Positions 1 to 8,741 are shown, counted from the first letter of the stretch. The stretch: DNA of 64,000 nt from an uncultured Collinsella sp. (GCA_902493515.1 CABUPE010000005.1:1-64000); one strand, 5' to 3'. Program-made: numbers and translations. Notes: a model not told the origin generated them from the letters alone.

Positions 1-157
1 CTTCGTTAAACGGGCGCTAGGGCGTCACCCTTACACCAACATTTTCGACGCGATCAACCTGACCCCTTTGCACCAATCTCTTGACAACCAAAGAAATGCC
101 GATGTTATGGCAGAGTCAGCGAGCGGGTCGCATTTGAGGCAAGGTGACGTGAAACGA

Positions 158-186
158 AAGGGCGCTGACCTTCTGGTCGCGCCCTT
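158..186 (-). terminator. Probable queA terminator hairpin
   Basis: An 8-bp stem (158-165 with 179-186) continues, past one bulged T, into a 4-bp stem (167-170 with 175-178) closed by a TTCT loop. On the minus strand the stem is followed by TTTCGTTTC, a weak U-tract, so it would suit termination of queA. Function is inferred from structure only. Confidence 0.5.
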
Positions 187-233
187 GAAGTTGAACGTCA
201 GATTGTCCAAATGCGGCCCGCGCAGCGTCGAGT

Positions 234-262
234 AGTTACGCGGTTCGTAGAACCGCGTAACT
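234..262 (-). terminator. Perfect 12-bp hairpin overlapping the queA stop codon
   Basis: The arms 234-245 and 251-262 are perfectly complementary around a 5-nt loop, and the right arm overlaps the queA stop codon at 261-263. There is no U-tract after it, so it may protect the transcript end or be a palindromic unit rather than a classical terminator. The first 230 bases of the window otherwise hold no gene I can support. Confidence 0.4.
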
Positions 263-1472
263 AACAAATGAGCATCGCGTCGCCAAAGCTGAAGAAGCGG
301 TAGCGCTCCTCGATGGCAGCGGCGTAGGCATCCATGATCTGGTCGCGGGTGGCAAGCGCGCTCACGAGCATCATGAGCGTGGAGCGCGGCACATGGAAGT
401 TCGTGATCAGCGCATCGACCACGTGATAGGTCGAGCCGGGCATGAGGTAAAGCTGCGTCGTGGCGTTCTCGCGCACCACGATGTCACCGCGGCCAAGCGT
501 ATCGGCCCCGTCCTCGCGGCCTTCAAAATAGCGCGCCGTCACGGCCGGATCGGACACCGGCGCGTCCGTGTCAAACGCGCTCTCGAGCGAGCGCACCGCG
601 GTAGTGCCGACGGCGATCACACGATGACCCTCGGCCTTGGCCTTATGCACGGCGTCGACAACCTCCTGCGACACGTGGTAGCGCTCGGTGTGCATGACGT
701 GCTGCGTAGGGTCGTCCTCCTCCACCAAGCGGAAGGTATCGATGCCCACCTCGAGCTCGACGGCGGCAAACTTGGCACCCTTGGCCTCGATAACGGCCAT
801 GAGCTCAGGAGTAAAATGCAGACCCGCCGTAGGAGCGGCAGCCGAGTGCTCCTCCTTCATGGCGTAGACGGTCTGGTACTTCTCGGGATCGCCCTCGTAA
901 TCGGTAATGTAAGGCGGCAGCGGCACGTGGCCGGCAGCATGGATAGCCTCGTCGAGCGTGCGCGGGTCGCCGGCGGCATTGCAACCGGCCGGCTCAAAGC
1001 GCACCAGACGGCCACCGCGGCTATCAGTGACAAAGTCGACGACCTCGGCCGTCAGCACCACGGGAGCCCCCTCGGGCGCATGGGCGCCGCCCGCACGATA
1101 CTCAATCTGAGCACCGGGCTTCAGGCGCTTGCCCGGCTTGACCAGGCACTCCCAGACGTGACCCAGCGGGTCAACATCCTCGCGGCGCTTAAGCAGCAGC
1201 GTCTCGACCACGCCGCCCGAGCCCGTCTTGCGGCCAATCAGGCGAGCCGGCATCACGCGCGTCTGGTTGATGACGAGCACGTCGCCCGGCTCGATATAGT
1301 CGATGATGTCACGGAAGATGCGGTGCTCGACGGTGCCGCCATGCTCTAGCGGCGTTCCTGTCTCGGAGCCTTTGCGATCAACCACCAGCAGGCGGCAGGA
1401 GTCGCGCGGCTCGGCAGGCGCCTGGGCGATCAGTTCCTCAGGAAGGTTGTAGTCAAAATCATCGGTACGCAT
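261..1472 (-). CDS. queA: tRNA preQ1(34) S-adenosylmethionine ribosyltransferase-isomerase QueA
   Basis: QueA transfers and isomerises the ribosyl group of S-adenosylmethionine onto 7-aminomethyl-7-deazaguanine in tRNA, giving epoxyqueuosine. The protein is about 403 residues, slightly longer than usual. It shows the family opening DDFDYNLPEELIAQ, the conserved EHSAAAPTAGLHFT segment and the ending NFHVPRSTLMMLVSA. I choose ATG at 1472 because AAAGAGG lies 5 nt upstream; the ORF also opens at a GTG at 1487, but that GTG overlaps the ribosome binding site. QueH, the reductase for the product, lies 6 kb away. A strong hairpin sits just before the ribosome binding site. Confidence 0.97.
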   Translation of the reverse strand: MRTDDFDYNLPEELIAQAPAEPRDSCRLLVVDRKGSETGTPLEHGGTVEHRIFRDIIDYIEPGDVLVINQTRVMPARLIGRKTGSGGVVETLLLKRREDVDPLGHVWECLVKPGKRLKPGAQIEYRAGGAHAPEGAPVVLTAEVVDFVTDSRGGRLVRFEPAGCNAAGDPRTLDEAIHAAGHVPLPPYITDYEGDPEKYQTVYAMKEEHSAAAPTAGLHFTPELMAVIEAKGAKFAAVELEVGIDTFRLVEEDDPTQHVMHTERYHVSQEVVDAVHKAKAEGHRVIAVGTTAVRSLESAFDTDAPVSDPAVTARYFEGREDGADTLGRGDIVVRENATTQLYLMPGSTYHVVDALITNFHVPRSTLMMLVSALATRDQIMDAYAAAIEERYRFFSFGDAMLIC

Positions 1473-1490
1473 CTTTGCCTCTTTCACAAA

Positions 1491-1521
1491 GCGCGTCAGT
1501 CGAAAAAATCGACTGACGCGC
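1491..1521 (-). terminator. 13-bp perfect hairpin between arcB and queA
   Basis: Arms 1491-1503 and 1509-1521 pair perfectly around a 5-nt A loop. On the minus strand it lies 85 nt after the arcB stop and directly before the queA ribosome binding site, followed by TTTGTG. It most likely ends the arginine transcript, but its position also allows attenuation of queA. Confidence 0.6.
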
Positions 1522-1606
1522 GCATCATTCTCCCCTGTATCCTATCAGCTTGTTGAGAGAAATATAGTATGGCAAACAGATTTGCGACTGTTTTCTCAAC
1601 GCCCCG

Positions 1607-2626
1607 CTACTTAAGCGTTGCGTACATCACCGCCTTAATCGTATGCATGCGATTCTCCGCTTCTTGGAAAACACGAGATTTATCGGACTCAAAAACCTCG
1701 TCCGTGACTTCCATTTCGGTGACTCCAAACTTCTCAGCAATTTCGGCACCAACAGTAGTATTAGTATCGTGGAAGCTCGGAAGGCAGTGGAGGAAAATCG
1801 CCTCGGGCTTTGCCATAGACATCACCTCAGCGGTCACACGATACGGCGACATGAGCTTAATGCGGCTTTCCCACAGCTCTGCGGGCTGACCCATGCCAAC
1901 CCAAACATCCGTGTAAATTACATCGGCATCACGAGCGCCTTCCTCAATATCCTCTGTAATGGTAATCGTCGATCCATGCTCGGCCGCAATACGACTACAT
2001 TCTGCAAGGAGTTCAGGGTCATAGGATGTAGCCCCCTCCGAATTTCCCCCGATTGGGCCGCAAGAACAGTAGTTAATGCCGAGCTTAGCGCAAATGACCA
2101 TGAGCGAATCGGCGACGTTTCCGGCCGCCTTACCAAAAAATGTAAGTTTCCTGCCCTTAATCTCTCCAAACTCTTCACGCATGGTCAGAATATCGGCAAG
2201 CACTTGAGTCGGGTGAAATTCAGTAGTCAGCCCATTCCAAACGGGAACCCCAGCTTTTGCAGCAAGCTCCTCAACCTTCGTCTGCTCAAAGCCGCGGTAT
2301 TCAATTCCGTCATACATGCGGCCAAGGACGCGAGCCGTGTCCTCAATCGACTCCTTTTTGCCCATCTGGGACGAGCCCGGATCCAAATAAGTTACACCCA
2401 TGCCAAGGTCAAGTGCACCAACTTCGAAGGCGCAACGAGTACGCGTGGAAGTCTTCTCAAATAGCAAAACAATATTCTTACCTTCAAGGTATTTATGCGG
2501 AACACCGGCACGCTTCATGCTTTTGAAGTTAGCAGAAAGCTCAAGCAGATACTCAATCTCTTCCGTCGTGTAATCAAGCAGCTTCAGAAAACTGCGCCCA
2601 GCGATGTGAACACCCATATTCGCCAT
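1607..2626 (-). CDS. arcB: Ornithine carbamoyltransferase, catabolic
   Basis: This enzyme phosphorolyses citrulline to ornithine and carbamoyl phosphate in the arginine deiminase pathway. The 339-residue protein carries the carbamoyl-phosphate loop STRTR (about residues 60-64), the HPTQ motif and the ornithine-binding LHCLPS stretch, where most relatives have HCLPA. A catabolic role is inferred from its place behind arcA and the transporter on the same strand; the family alone does not separate it from biosynthetic ArgF. Only 23 bases separate it from arcA. No carbamate kinase gene follows, so ATP recovery must rely on a gene outside this window. Confidence 0.95.
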   Translation of the reverse strand: MANMGVHIAGRSFLKLLDYTTEEIEYLLELSANFKSMKRAGVPHKYLEGKNIVLLFEKTSTRTRCAFEVGALDLGMGVTYLDPGSSQMGKKESIEDTARVLGRMYDGIEYRGFEQTKVEELAAKAGVPVWNGLTTEFHPTQVLADILTMREEFGEIKGRKLTFFGKAAGNVADSLMVICAKLGINYCSCGPIGGNSEGATSYDPELLAECSRIAAEHGSTITITEDIEEGARDADVIYTDVWVGMGQPAELWESRIKLMSPYRVTAEVMSMAKPEAIFLHCLPSFHDTNTTVGAEIAEKFGVTEMEVTDEVFESDKSRVFQEAENRMHTIKAVMYATLK

Positions 2627-2649
2627 CTCCTATCACAGTGGATTTGCAA

Positions 2650-3894
2650 CTAAATATCTTCGCGCCAGAAGGGCATGCTCATGCAGCGCGGGCCGCCACG
2701 ACCGCGGGACAGCTCCTCGGAGGGAACGACCAAAAGTTCCAAACCGTTCTTGTAGAGCTCATCATTTGTGACAACATTGCGCTCGTAAACACAGACTTTA
2801 CCAGGAGCAACGGCAAGAGTGTTCGACCCGTCGTTCCACTGCTCGCGAGATGCCTCAACCATATCGCCGGCACCGCACTCAATAAGCTGCACCTTCTCCA
2901 CGCCAGTAGCCATTTCAAGAATATGTTCAAGCGTGTCATCAATCTCTTGAACAGCGACCATTCCCTCAGAGTCACCACGAGTCAGACGATAAACACGAAG
3001 GGTCTCAAAAATACCGGGATAAACTGTGAACTTATCGAAATCCACCATGGTGCAAACGGTGTCAAGATGCATGTAAGCATAGCCGTTGGGGATTTTAATA
3101 GCGTAAACGGTATCGATCTCAGAATTCCCAGATCCCCAGAACAAATTCTTTGCAAGCTCCTCAATCGCAGCCGCCTCAGTTCGCTGGCTAATTCCAATAG
3201 CCAAGGTATGAGCGTTAATGTTAAGCACATCACCGCCCTCGATATGCCAGGGATTCTTATGGTCGTACCAAATCGGAGTCCCTACATAATCGGGATGGTA
3301 TTTGAAAATCGCTTCATAGAAGGGCACTTCACGATCTCGCTGTTTCCAATACATATGGTGAAGCAGAACGCCTTTGCCCACGGAAGCAAGAGGATCGCGA
3401 GAGAAATATGAACTCGGAAGAGGCTTCAACACCAAATCATCGGGCTTCGCATCCTCATTATCCATCATACTAAGCGTAGTCGAAACGCGAGGCAGCTCAA
3501 GGTCACGATAACGATACCCCCCCATAGCCTCAAGTACAAACTGATACGAATCTGAAATAGCGTCGAGCTTTTCACGAACAGCCTGCTCAAGCATAGGATT
3601 GACAATCCCGCTCTCAGCCATAAATGTATCGGTAAACTCAGCGCGAGCCGAGGGGCATGCATCCAGCGCTTCAGCAACGAGTTTCTCCATATAGAGAACC
3701 TCAACACCTTCGCTCCTCAGAAGATCCGCAAAGGCATCATGCTCCTTTTGAGCCACATCAAGATAGAAACAGTCGTGAATCCAGACATCCTCGAACTCTT
3801 CTGCCTTTACGTTCACAAGGTCACGACCGGGGCGGTGAAGCACAACTTTCTTGAGCTTACCAATCTCGCTGTGTACATTCAGTCCTTTAGACAT
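2650..3894 (-). CDS. arcA: Arginine deiminase
   Basis: Arginine deiminase hydrolyses arginine to citrulline and ammonia. The 414-residue protein has the family opening IGKLKKVVLHRPG, the FSRDP loop with its substrate-binding Asp, HIEGGD, the HLDT catalytic His/Asp, GISQRT and the C-terminal catalytic Cys in GRGGPRCMSMP. The Arg before that Cys (R399) corresponds to the gating Arg401 of the Pseudomonas enzyme. The position equivalent to Asn160 of that enzyme is Ser. The gene sits between the transporter (28 bases) and arcB (23 bases), so the three are surely one operon. Confidence 0.97.
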   Translation of the reverse strand: MSKGLNVHSEIGKLKKVVLHRPGRDLVNVKAEEFEDVWIHDCFYLDVAQKEHDAFADLLRSEGVEVLYMEKLVAEALDACPSARAEFTDTFMAESGIVNPMLEQAVREKLDAISDSYQFVLEAMGGYRYRDLELPRVSTTLSMMDNEDAKPDDLVLKPLPSSYFSRDPLASVGKGVLLHHMYWKQRDREVPFYEAIFKYHPDYVGTPIWYDHKNPWHIEGGDVLNINAHTLAIGISQRTEAAAIEELAKNLFWGSGNSEIDTVYAIKIPNGYAYMHLDTVCTMVDFDKFTVYPGIFETLRVYRLTRGDSEGMVAVQEIDDTLEHILEMATGVEKVQLIECGAGDMVEASREQWNDGSNTLAVAPGKVCVYERNVVTNDELYKNGLELLVVPSEELSRGRGGPRCMSMPFWREDI

Positions 3895-3922
3895 TCCTGT
3901 TACTCCATTTCAGCCATGAAAC

Positions 3923-5365
3923 CTACAGGGCAATAAGTCCCGAGATTGCTACGAATACGATATTGATGAGCGACACGACCAAGAAGAATTTCCAAACGGT
4001 CTTCCACCACTGGCCAAGCTTGATCTTGCACACGCCCAAACCCGCTACAAGAATGGCGCTAGTAGGACAGATCAAAGACATCGTCGCGCTACCCATGGAG
4101 AGAGCCCACACGGCGGCCTCGGGATTAAGGCCCATGAGTTCGGTCAAAGGTCCAAAAATGGGAGCGGTCAGTGCTGCAAGGCCAGATGAGCTGGGAACCA
4201 GAATCGCCAGGAGGTTCTCAACCGCATAAAGAAGCGTAGTAAAGAGAACCGCCGGGATGCCGCCCAGACCAGTGGCGAGCGCATTGAGGATGGTATCGAT
4301 GATCATGCCGTCAGAGGCAATGACAAGGATGCCACGCGCAAGTCCAACGACAATTGCCGAGAAAGCAAAGTCAGCGATACCCGCAACAAATTCCTGAGCG
4401 ATGACGTCCTGACTAAAGCCCGCAATAACACCAGCCAACAGGCCCATGGCCAAAAAGACCGCAGAAATCTCGTTCATATACCAGCCCTGGGTCACAAGTC
4501 CCCAGATGATAAGGCACATACCAGCGATAAATACCGCAAGCACGCCTTTTTGACGACCCGTAAATTCCGCGTCAAGGGCAGATTCATCGGCAGCGAACTC
4601 GACTTTCTTGGCGATATCATCCTCAAATGTGATCGATGACTCAGGGTTCTTCTTTACCCTTCGTGCATAGAGGACAACCCAAGTAATTGCAACGGCAGTC
4701 AAAACAACCCAGGCAATCATACGCAGCCACAGCTGGGGGTTGCCCTGAATACCAAGAATACCTTGCGCAATGAGAACATTAAACGGATTAATCGTTGAGG
4801 CGATGTAACCCGTGCGCGCTCCAACGAACACGACCATGAACGCCGTCATCGAGTCGAAGCCCATAGCCATCATAATTGGCATGAAGATCGCAAAGAACGG
4901 GAGAGTTTCTTCCGCCATGCCAAAGCTCGTTCCGCCCAATGCAAAGAGAACCATCGCAATAGGAATAATTAGAATGTCTTTGTTCTTAAAGCGGCGAACG
5001 ACACGACCCATTCCGCTCGTGATAGCGCCCGTTTTAGTAATAACCTGAAACGAACCGCCCACAATCAAGATGAATGCAACGACCTCAATTGCCTCTTGTA
5101 TACCGCGCGTTGGAGCCTGAAGAACATCGAAGACGCCTTGTCTGAGATCTACTTCATCCCCGGTTTCCTCGTCAATATATGTCTTTTCACTCTGCTCATA
5201 CGTACCTGCGACAGTGACTTCACGACCGTTCACCTCCTGACGCTGATAGGACCCAGAGGGAACAATCCACGTGAGAACAGCGAAGATGACCATAAGTGCA
5301 AAGATGATCGCATATACGTGCGGGACCTTGAACTGCTTGATGCCTTTCGAACTTTCCGCTGCCAT
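3923..5365 (-). CDS. arcD: YfcC-family membrane transporter, probable arginine/ornithine exchanger
   Basis: A 480-residue integral membrane protein with about 12 hydrophobic segments, opening with a short cytoplasmic stretch and the segment VYAIIFALMVIFAVLTWIVP. It resembles the YfcC/DcuC group (C4-dicarboxylate anaerobic carrier family), not the amino acid/polyamine/organocation type ArcD. As the first gene of the transporter-arcA-arcB operon it most likely exchanges external arginine for ornithine; the substrate is inferred from context alone. ATG at 5365 is preceded by AAGGAGG, an excellent ribosome binding site. Base composition is AT-richer than in the flanking housekeeping genes. Confidence 0.85.
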   Translation of the reverse strand: MAAESSKGIKQFKVPHVYAIIFALMVIFAVLTWIVPSGSYQRQEVNGREVTVAGTYEQSEKTYIDEETGDEVDLRQGVFDVLQAPTRGIQEAIEVVAFILIVGGSFQVITKTGAITSGMGRVVRRFKNKDILIIPIAMVLFALGGTSFGMAEETLPFFAIFMPIMMAMGFDSMTAFMVVFVGARTGYIASTINPFNVLIAQGILGIQGNPQLWLRMIAWVVLTAVAITWVVLYARRVKKNPESSITFEDDIAKKVEFAADESALDAEFTGRQKGVLAVFIAGMCLIIWGLVTQGWYMNEISAVFLAMGLLAGVIAGFSQDVIAQEFVAGIADFAFSAIVVGLARGILVIASDGMIIDTILNALATGLGGIPAVLFTTLLYAVENLLAILVPSSSGLAALTAPIFGPLTELMGLNPEAAVWALSMGSATMSLICPTSAILVAGLGVCKIKLGQWWKTVWKFFLVVSLINIVFVAISGLIAL

Positions 5366-5491
5366 ATCTCCTCCTTCATTCCTTTTCCCATCTATCCAGC
5401 TGGCACCATAAATGTATGAGGTTGCTCAGCGGTGGTCGGCCAACCATCGCCATCGTGTCGCTTTTCACCTATGAACGGCAGCTAAAGTGAC

Positions 5492-5535
5492 GTTATTAAT
5501 CAATCTGATATTTAAAATTGATGTTATTTATCAAT
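5492..5535. promoter_or_regulatory. AT-rich paired operator-like repeats between the two deiminase transcripts
   Basis: GTTATTAATCAAT (5492-5504) and GTTATTTATCAAT (5523-5535) match at 12 of 13 bases and start 31 bp apart, about three helical turns. An inverted half site ATTGAT lies between them at 5518-5523. They sit in the 253-bp region between the divergent arcD and second-deiminase genes. On the minus strand TTGATA followed about 15 bases later by TAAATA could be an overlapping promoter. ArgR or the regulator at 6872 are the obvious candidate binders; this is inference. Confidence 0.5.
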
Positions 5536-5618
5536 TACATACGTCTTTTAACTTTTCCGCAACACAACAAGGAACCTGCCTTAGCCTTATATAAAAACCA
5601 GCAGGACAGGAGACAGAC

Positions 5619-6869
5619 ATGCAAGGCGTACACATAACAAATGAAATCGGTCATTTAAAAGCCGTACTTGTCCATCGACCAGGAACTGAAACACAAAACT
5701 ACCCTGATGCCGACTTCAGCCAAGTTTTCTCCCTGCGAAAATGGAGCGGTCGTTTTGACCTCGACAAAGCAATATATGAGCACGATTCCATGGTTCAATT
5801 GCTTGAGAAGCATGGCGTAGAAACCATTGAAATTAGGGACCTTCTCGAAGACTCACTTGAAACTGAGCCCCAATCACTTAAATGTTTTATTGATGACTAC
5901 CTCCGTTGCAGTGGGGCAACAGGCAGAGAGTTCCTCGAGACAATAACCCAGCTGTTTGAGAACGCTAAGAACACCCAGGAATTGGTGAATATAGTACTTA
6001 ACGGCATTCGCTTTGGAGACACTGAGCTATGTTCAAACCAGTCGGAAACACTACGGGCGCTCGTGCACGAGCAATTTGACCCCGCCTCGCTCTTGGTCAA
6101 TCCCCTCAACACGCTTTTTTTCACTCGTGATCCTGCTGTGGTAGTCGGAGACGGCATCATCCTAAATCATATGTATTGGCCTGAGCGTGATCGTGAGGTC
6201 GCCTTATACCGGCAGATATTCACCCACCACAAGATCATGGGAGAAACCCCGGTATGTGATTTGAACAGGAGTAGTTACCATATCGAAGGCGGAGACATTC
6301 TTGTTATCAGTGCTAAGACATTATTAGTTGGAATCTCTGACCGAACTGAACCCGCCGCCGTCGAGTCACTTGCCAAAGAGCTCCTGACCTCAAATAAATT
6401 CCAGACCACCGAGCTAATTGCGATTCGAGTCCCCTCTGACGGGCTGCGTATCCACCTCGATACGTTCATAAGTAGAATTGATCACGACGCGTTCCTCATC
6501 GATCGTGAGATATGCAATGCCGTTGATGCATACAGCATTCAACTAAAACGATCCGGAAAGGGCCTTACGATCACTCCTATCGATCGCACGATTTCGGAAA
6601 TACTCTCTGCAGCCTGTTGCGAACCAATAAAAGTAATTGACTGCGGAGGCGGGAATCAAACCGCCTACGAAAGAGAGCGCCGGAACAACGCAACGTCTAT
6701 CCTTGCGCTCTCGCCAGGAAAACTATGCGTATATGAAGAAAACGTTTGGACCAACGAAGCGCTTGAGAAAGCAGGAATGGAATTATTCCCGTTATCCATT
6801 GACGAGCTCACCAAAGGCTATGGTGGCACAAACTGTCTATGCCTCCCTCTGTGGCGAGAGGATCTATAG
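5619..6869 (+). CDS. Diverged second arginine deiminase-family protein
   Basis: A 416-residue amidinotransferase-fold protein of the arginine deiminase family, divergent from the arc operon and clearly different from the neighbouring ArcA. It keeps the FTRDP loop, HIEGGD, HLDT, GISDRT and a C-terminal Cys (C406), so the catalytic set looks intact. The last loop reads LTKGYGGTNCLCLP: the Arg that gates the Pseudomonas active site (R401) is Tyr, and two nearby basic residues are Lys and Asn. The Asn160 position is Thr. An acidic/aromatic insertion occurs near residues 30-45. A changed substrate or a regulatory role is possible. A LexA-like regulator follows after 2 bases, so the two are co-transcribed. 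Confidence 0.85.
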   Translation: MQGVHITNEIGHLKAVLVHRPGTETQNYPDADFSQVFSLRKWSGRFDLDKAIYEHDSMVQLLEKHGVETIEIRDLLEDSLETEPQSLKCFIDDYLRCSGATGREFLETITQLFENAKNTQELVNIVLNGIRFGDTELCSNQSETLRALVHEQFDPASLLVNPLNTLFFTRDPAVVVGDGIILNHMYWPERDREVALYRQIFTHHKIMGETPVCDLNRSSYHIEGGDILVISAKTLLVGISDRTEPAAVESLAKELLTSNKFQTTELIAIRVPSDGLRIHLDTFISRIDHDAFLIDREICNAVDAYSIQLKRSGKGLTITPIDRTISEILSAACCEPIKVIDCGGGNQTAYERERRNNATSILALSPGKLCVYEENVWTNEALEKAGMELFPLSIDELTKGYGGTNCLCLPLWREDL

Positions 6870-6871
6870 CC

Positions 6872-7528
6872 ATGGGCTTCGGGGCAAATATTCGTAAACT
6901 CCGCACCATGGAGCACCTTGGTCAGGCGCAACTTGCAGAGATGTTGGGGGTATCTAAAGAGACCGTTTGTCGTTGGGAAAAAAGTCGGTATGCCCCCCGT
7001 GAGCGCCATATCGAAAAGTTACAAGCGCTCTTCGGTTGCACCCGCGATGAACTTGTTGGCGAGGAAAACGGTTTGGCCGTAAAGCTCGCAAATAAAAGAA
7101 TCGTCACCGACGAAGACCCTGCTATCCACGAAATGGAGGGCGCATTTCCCGTCATCGATATCGAATCGCAAAAGCGCCGCATCACGCACAGCCAACAAAA
7201 TGCTTGCGCGCCTGTAGAAGTAGCCAAGCGTCACCCACATAGCGTTTTCGTTAAAATCAAAGGTGACGAAATGTCTCGCATTTACCCTCCCGGCAGCTTA
7301 CTACTTGTCGATACCACCGCAAAGCCTTGGAACGGCTGTGCTGTATTGGCGCTCGCAGACGGTAAAACACCGGTAATTAGGCGATTTGCAGAAGGAAACG
7401 ACATGATTGTGCTGTCGTCCCATTCATATGCAACAGCAAGTCCGGATCTGATGTTTAACAAACGGAGGATTAGAATCATAGGAGTCGTCGTTTGGTATCA
7501 AGCGAGCCACGATCACACGCTTAATTAA
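6872..7528 (+). CDS. XRE-type repressor with non-cleaving S24 (LexA/cI-like) domain
   Basis: The 218-residue protein has an N-terminal helix-turn-helix (residues 4-63, with GQAQLAEMLGVSKETVCRWE) and a C-terminal LexA/cI-type S24 domain (about 124-218). In that domain the usual GDSM reads GDEM (131-134), so the Ser nucleophile is Glu, and the catalytic Lys is replaced by Arg in VIRR (168-171). Self-cleavage is therefore unlikely; the domain may serve dimerisation or ligand sensing. ATG at 6872 is chosen because GAGAGGA precedes it and the deiminase stop is 2 bases upstream; longer starts would overlap that gene. It probably regulates its own operon or the divergent arc operon. Confidence 0.85.
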   Translation: MGFGANIRKLRTMEHLGQAQLAEMLGVSKETVCRWEKSRYAPRERHIEKLQALFGCTRDELVGEENGLAVKLANKRIVTDEDPAIHEMEGAFPVIDIESQKRRITHSQQNACAPVEVAKRHPHSVFVKIKGDEMSRIYPPGSLLLVDTTAKPWNGCAVLALADGKTPVIRRFAEGNDMIVLSSHSYATASPDLMFNKRRIRIIGVVVWYQASHDHTLN

Positions 7529-7588
7529 ATCGACTTTCCCAAAAACGACCGTACCGCACAGACAGCTCAAAGCCCCAGCCCAAAAGAA

Positions 7589-8164
7589 CTACTTTTTGGA
7601 CGCTTTGCGCTCGTCGCGGATGCGGGCGCGGTCCATGGCCGCCTCGACAGCCGAGAAGCGGCAGCCACAGTAGTTCTGCCGATACATGCCCAGTTCGCGC
7701 GAACGACGCGTGGCCTCGGGGTAATACGGGCGAAAATCGCGAATCACCGGAGTGAGACCGCGGGCAGCAGCCAGACGCTCCAACACATCATTGCAGGTTT
7801 CGAACAACTGGTACGGCGAGACGGCGAGCGTCGTGCCCACAAACTCAAACCCGCGCTCCTGGGCCACACGGCACGCCTCGGCCAGACGCAGGGCATAGCA
7901 TGCGCGACAGCGACGAGCTCGATCGGCGCCCAGCGGGGCCACGCCGGCCTCCCAGCGCCCCCGGTCCTCCCCCGCCTCGATAAGATCGATGTCGCCATCG
8001 GCACACCACCGGCGCAGCTCGTCCAAACGCCGCTGCCATTCATCGTGCGGCTGAATATTGGGGTTTGTCCAGCAGATTGTGGGCTCAAACCCTTCCTCGC
8101 GCAGCAGGCGGACCGGCTCAAGAGAGCACGGCGCACAGCACGCATGCAGCAACAACGGCTTCAT
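7589..8164 (-). CDS. queH: Epoxyqueuosine reductase QueH
   Basis: QueH (formerly DUF208) reduces epoxyqueuosine to queuosine in tRNA, a cobalamin-independent alternative to QueG. From ATG 8164 the protein is 191 residues and carries the family's metal-binding cysteines: HACCAPCS at the N-terminus, RCRACYALR in the middle and YCGCRFS near the C-terminus. The start is set by GAGGAG placed 6 bases before 8164; the in-frame ATG at 8170 abuts that site. It lies 10 bases behind the membrane protein gene at 8175 and is probably co-transcribed with it. Confidence 0.93.
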   Translation of the reverse strand: MKPLLLHACCAPCSLEPVRLLREEGFEPTICWTNPNIQPHDEWQRRLDELRRWCADGDIDLIEAGEDRGRWEAGVAPLGADRARRCRACYALRLAEACRVAQERGFEFVGTTLAVSPYQLFETCNDVLERLAAARGLTPVIRDFRPYYPEATRRSRELGMYRQNYCGCRFSAVEAAMDRARIRDERKASKK

Positions 8165-8174
8165 CGACATCTCC

Positions 8175-8741
8175 TCACCCGAAAAAGCGCACGCCAAAGG
8201 ACGTATCCTCGCAGGCGACAATGCGGCGGTCGCGCAAAATGGTCCGCACGTAATACCAGTCGCCCACACAGCCCGACAAATGCAAGCCGGCCGCCAGGTA
8301 GCACAGCAGCGGATAGCCCGAAAACGCAAACCCCAGGGCAAGCGCCGCCGTCACAACAACCGTCGGCGCCAGGCAAACCGCCATGTACCGCCGGCGCGAA
8401 TACACAACGCCCTCGGCGCAGGCATAGATCATCGCCGTCTCGCGATTCGCCCCAAAGGTCACCTTCGCGCCCGCAGGCGCCAGCAGCTTAAAAAACACAC
8501 CGTGCACCAGCTCGTGCACGGCGAACGACGCCATTGAGATCGCAGCCAAGCCGACTATCCAGCCCACGACAGCCATCCAGCCGCCCGCGTCAGCCGCATC
8601 CAAGTCTGCAGGCCCACCCAGCAACATAAACACCGGCACCAAGCACACGGCAAATGCGCCGAGCACGGTCATCCCCCACACAAAGCAGGCGTGCAGAAAA
8701 TCCTCGTCTTCAAACGCATGTATGTTGGAAATCTCATTCAT
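8175..8741 (-). CDS. DUF3267-type membrane protein with HExxH motif
   Basis: A 188-residue membrane protein with about four hydrophobic segments and the zinc-protease signature HELVH at residues 76-80, followed by GVFFKLLAP. This pattern is typical of DUF3267 proteins, which resemble intramembrane site-2-type metalloproteases. No substrate is known. It is the first gene of a probable two-gene unit with queH. I assign it by motif and topology; protease activity is unproven. Confidence 0.75.
   Translation of the reverse strand: MNEISNIHAFEDEDFLHACFVWGMTVLGAFAVCLVPVFMLLGGPADLDAADAGGWMAVVGWIVGLAAISMASFAVHELVHGVFFKLLAPAGAKVTFGANRETAMIYACAEGVVYSRRRYMAVCLAPTVVVTAALALGFAFSGYPLLCYLAAGLHLSGCVGDWYYVRTILRDRRIVACEDTSFGVRFFG

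Noticed and set aside
81..110. TTGACA promoter near the left edge
   Set aside because: A perfect -35 word, but no acceptable -10 at 16-18 bases and no gene downstream on the plus strand.
31..267. 78-codon minus-strand frame before queA
   Set aside because: It overlaps the queA end and runs through both hairpins, has no ribosome site and an unnatural composition.
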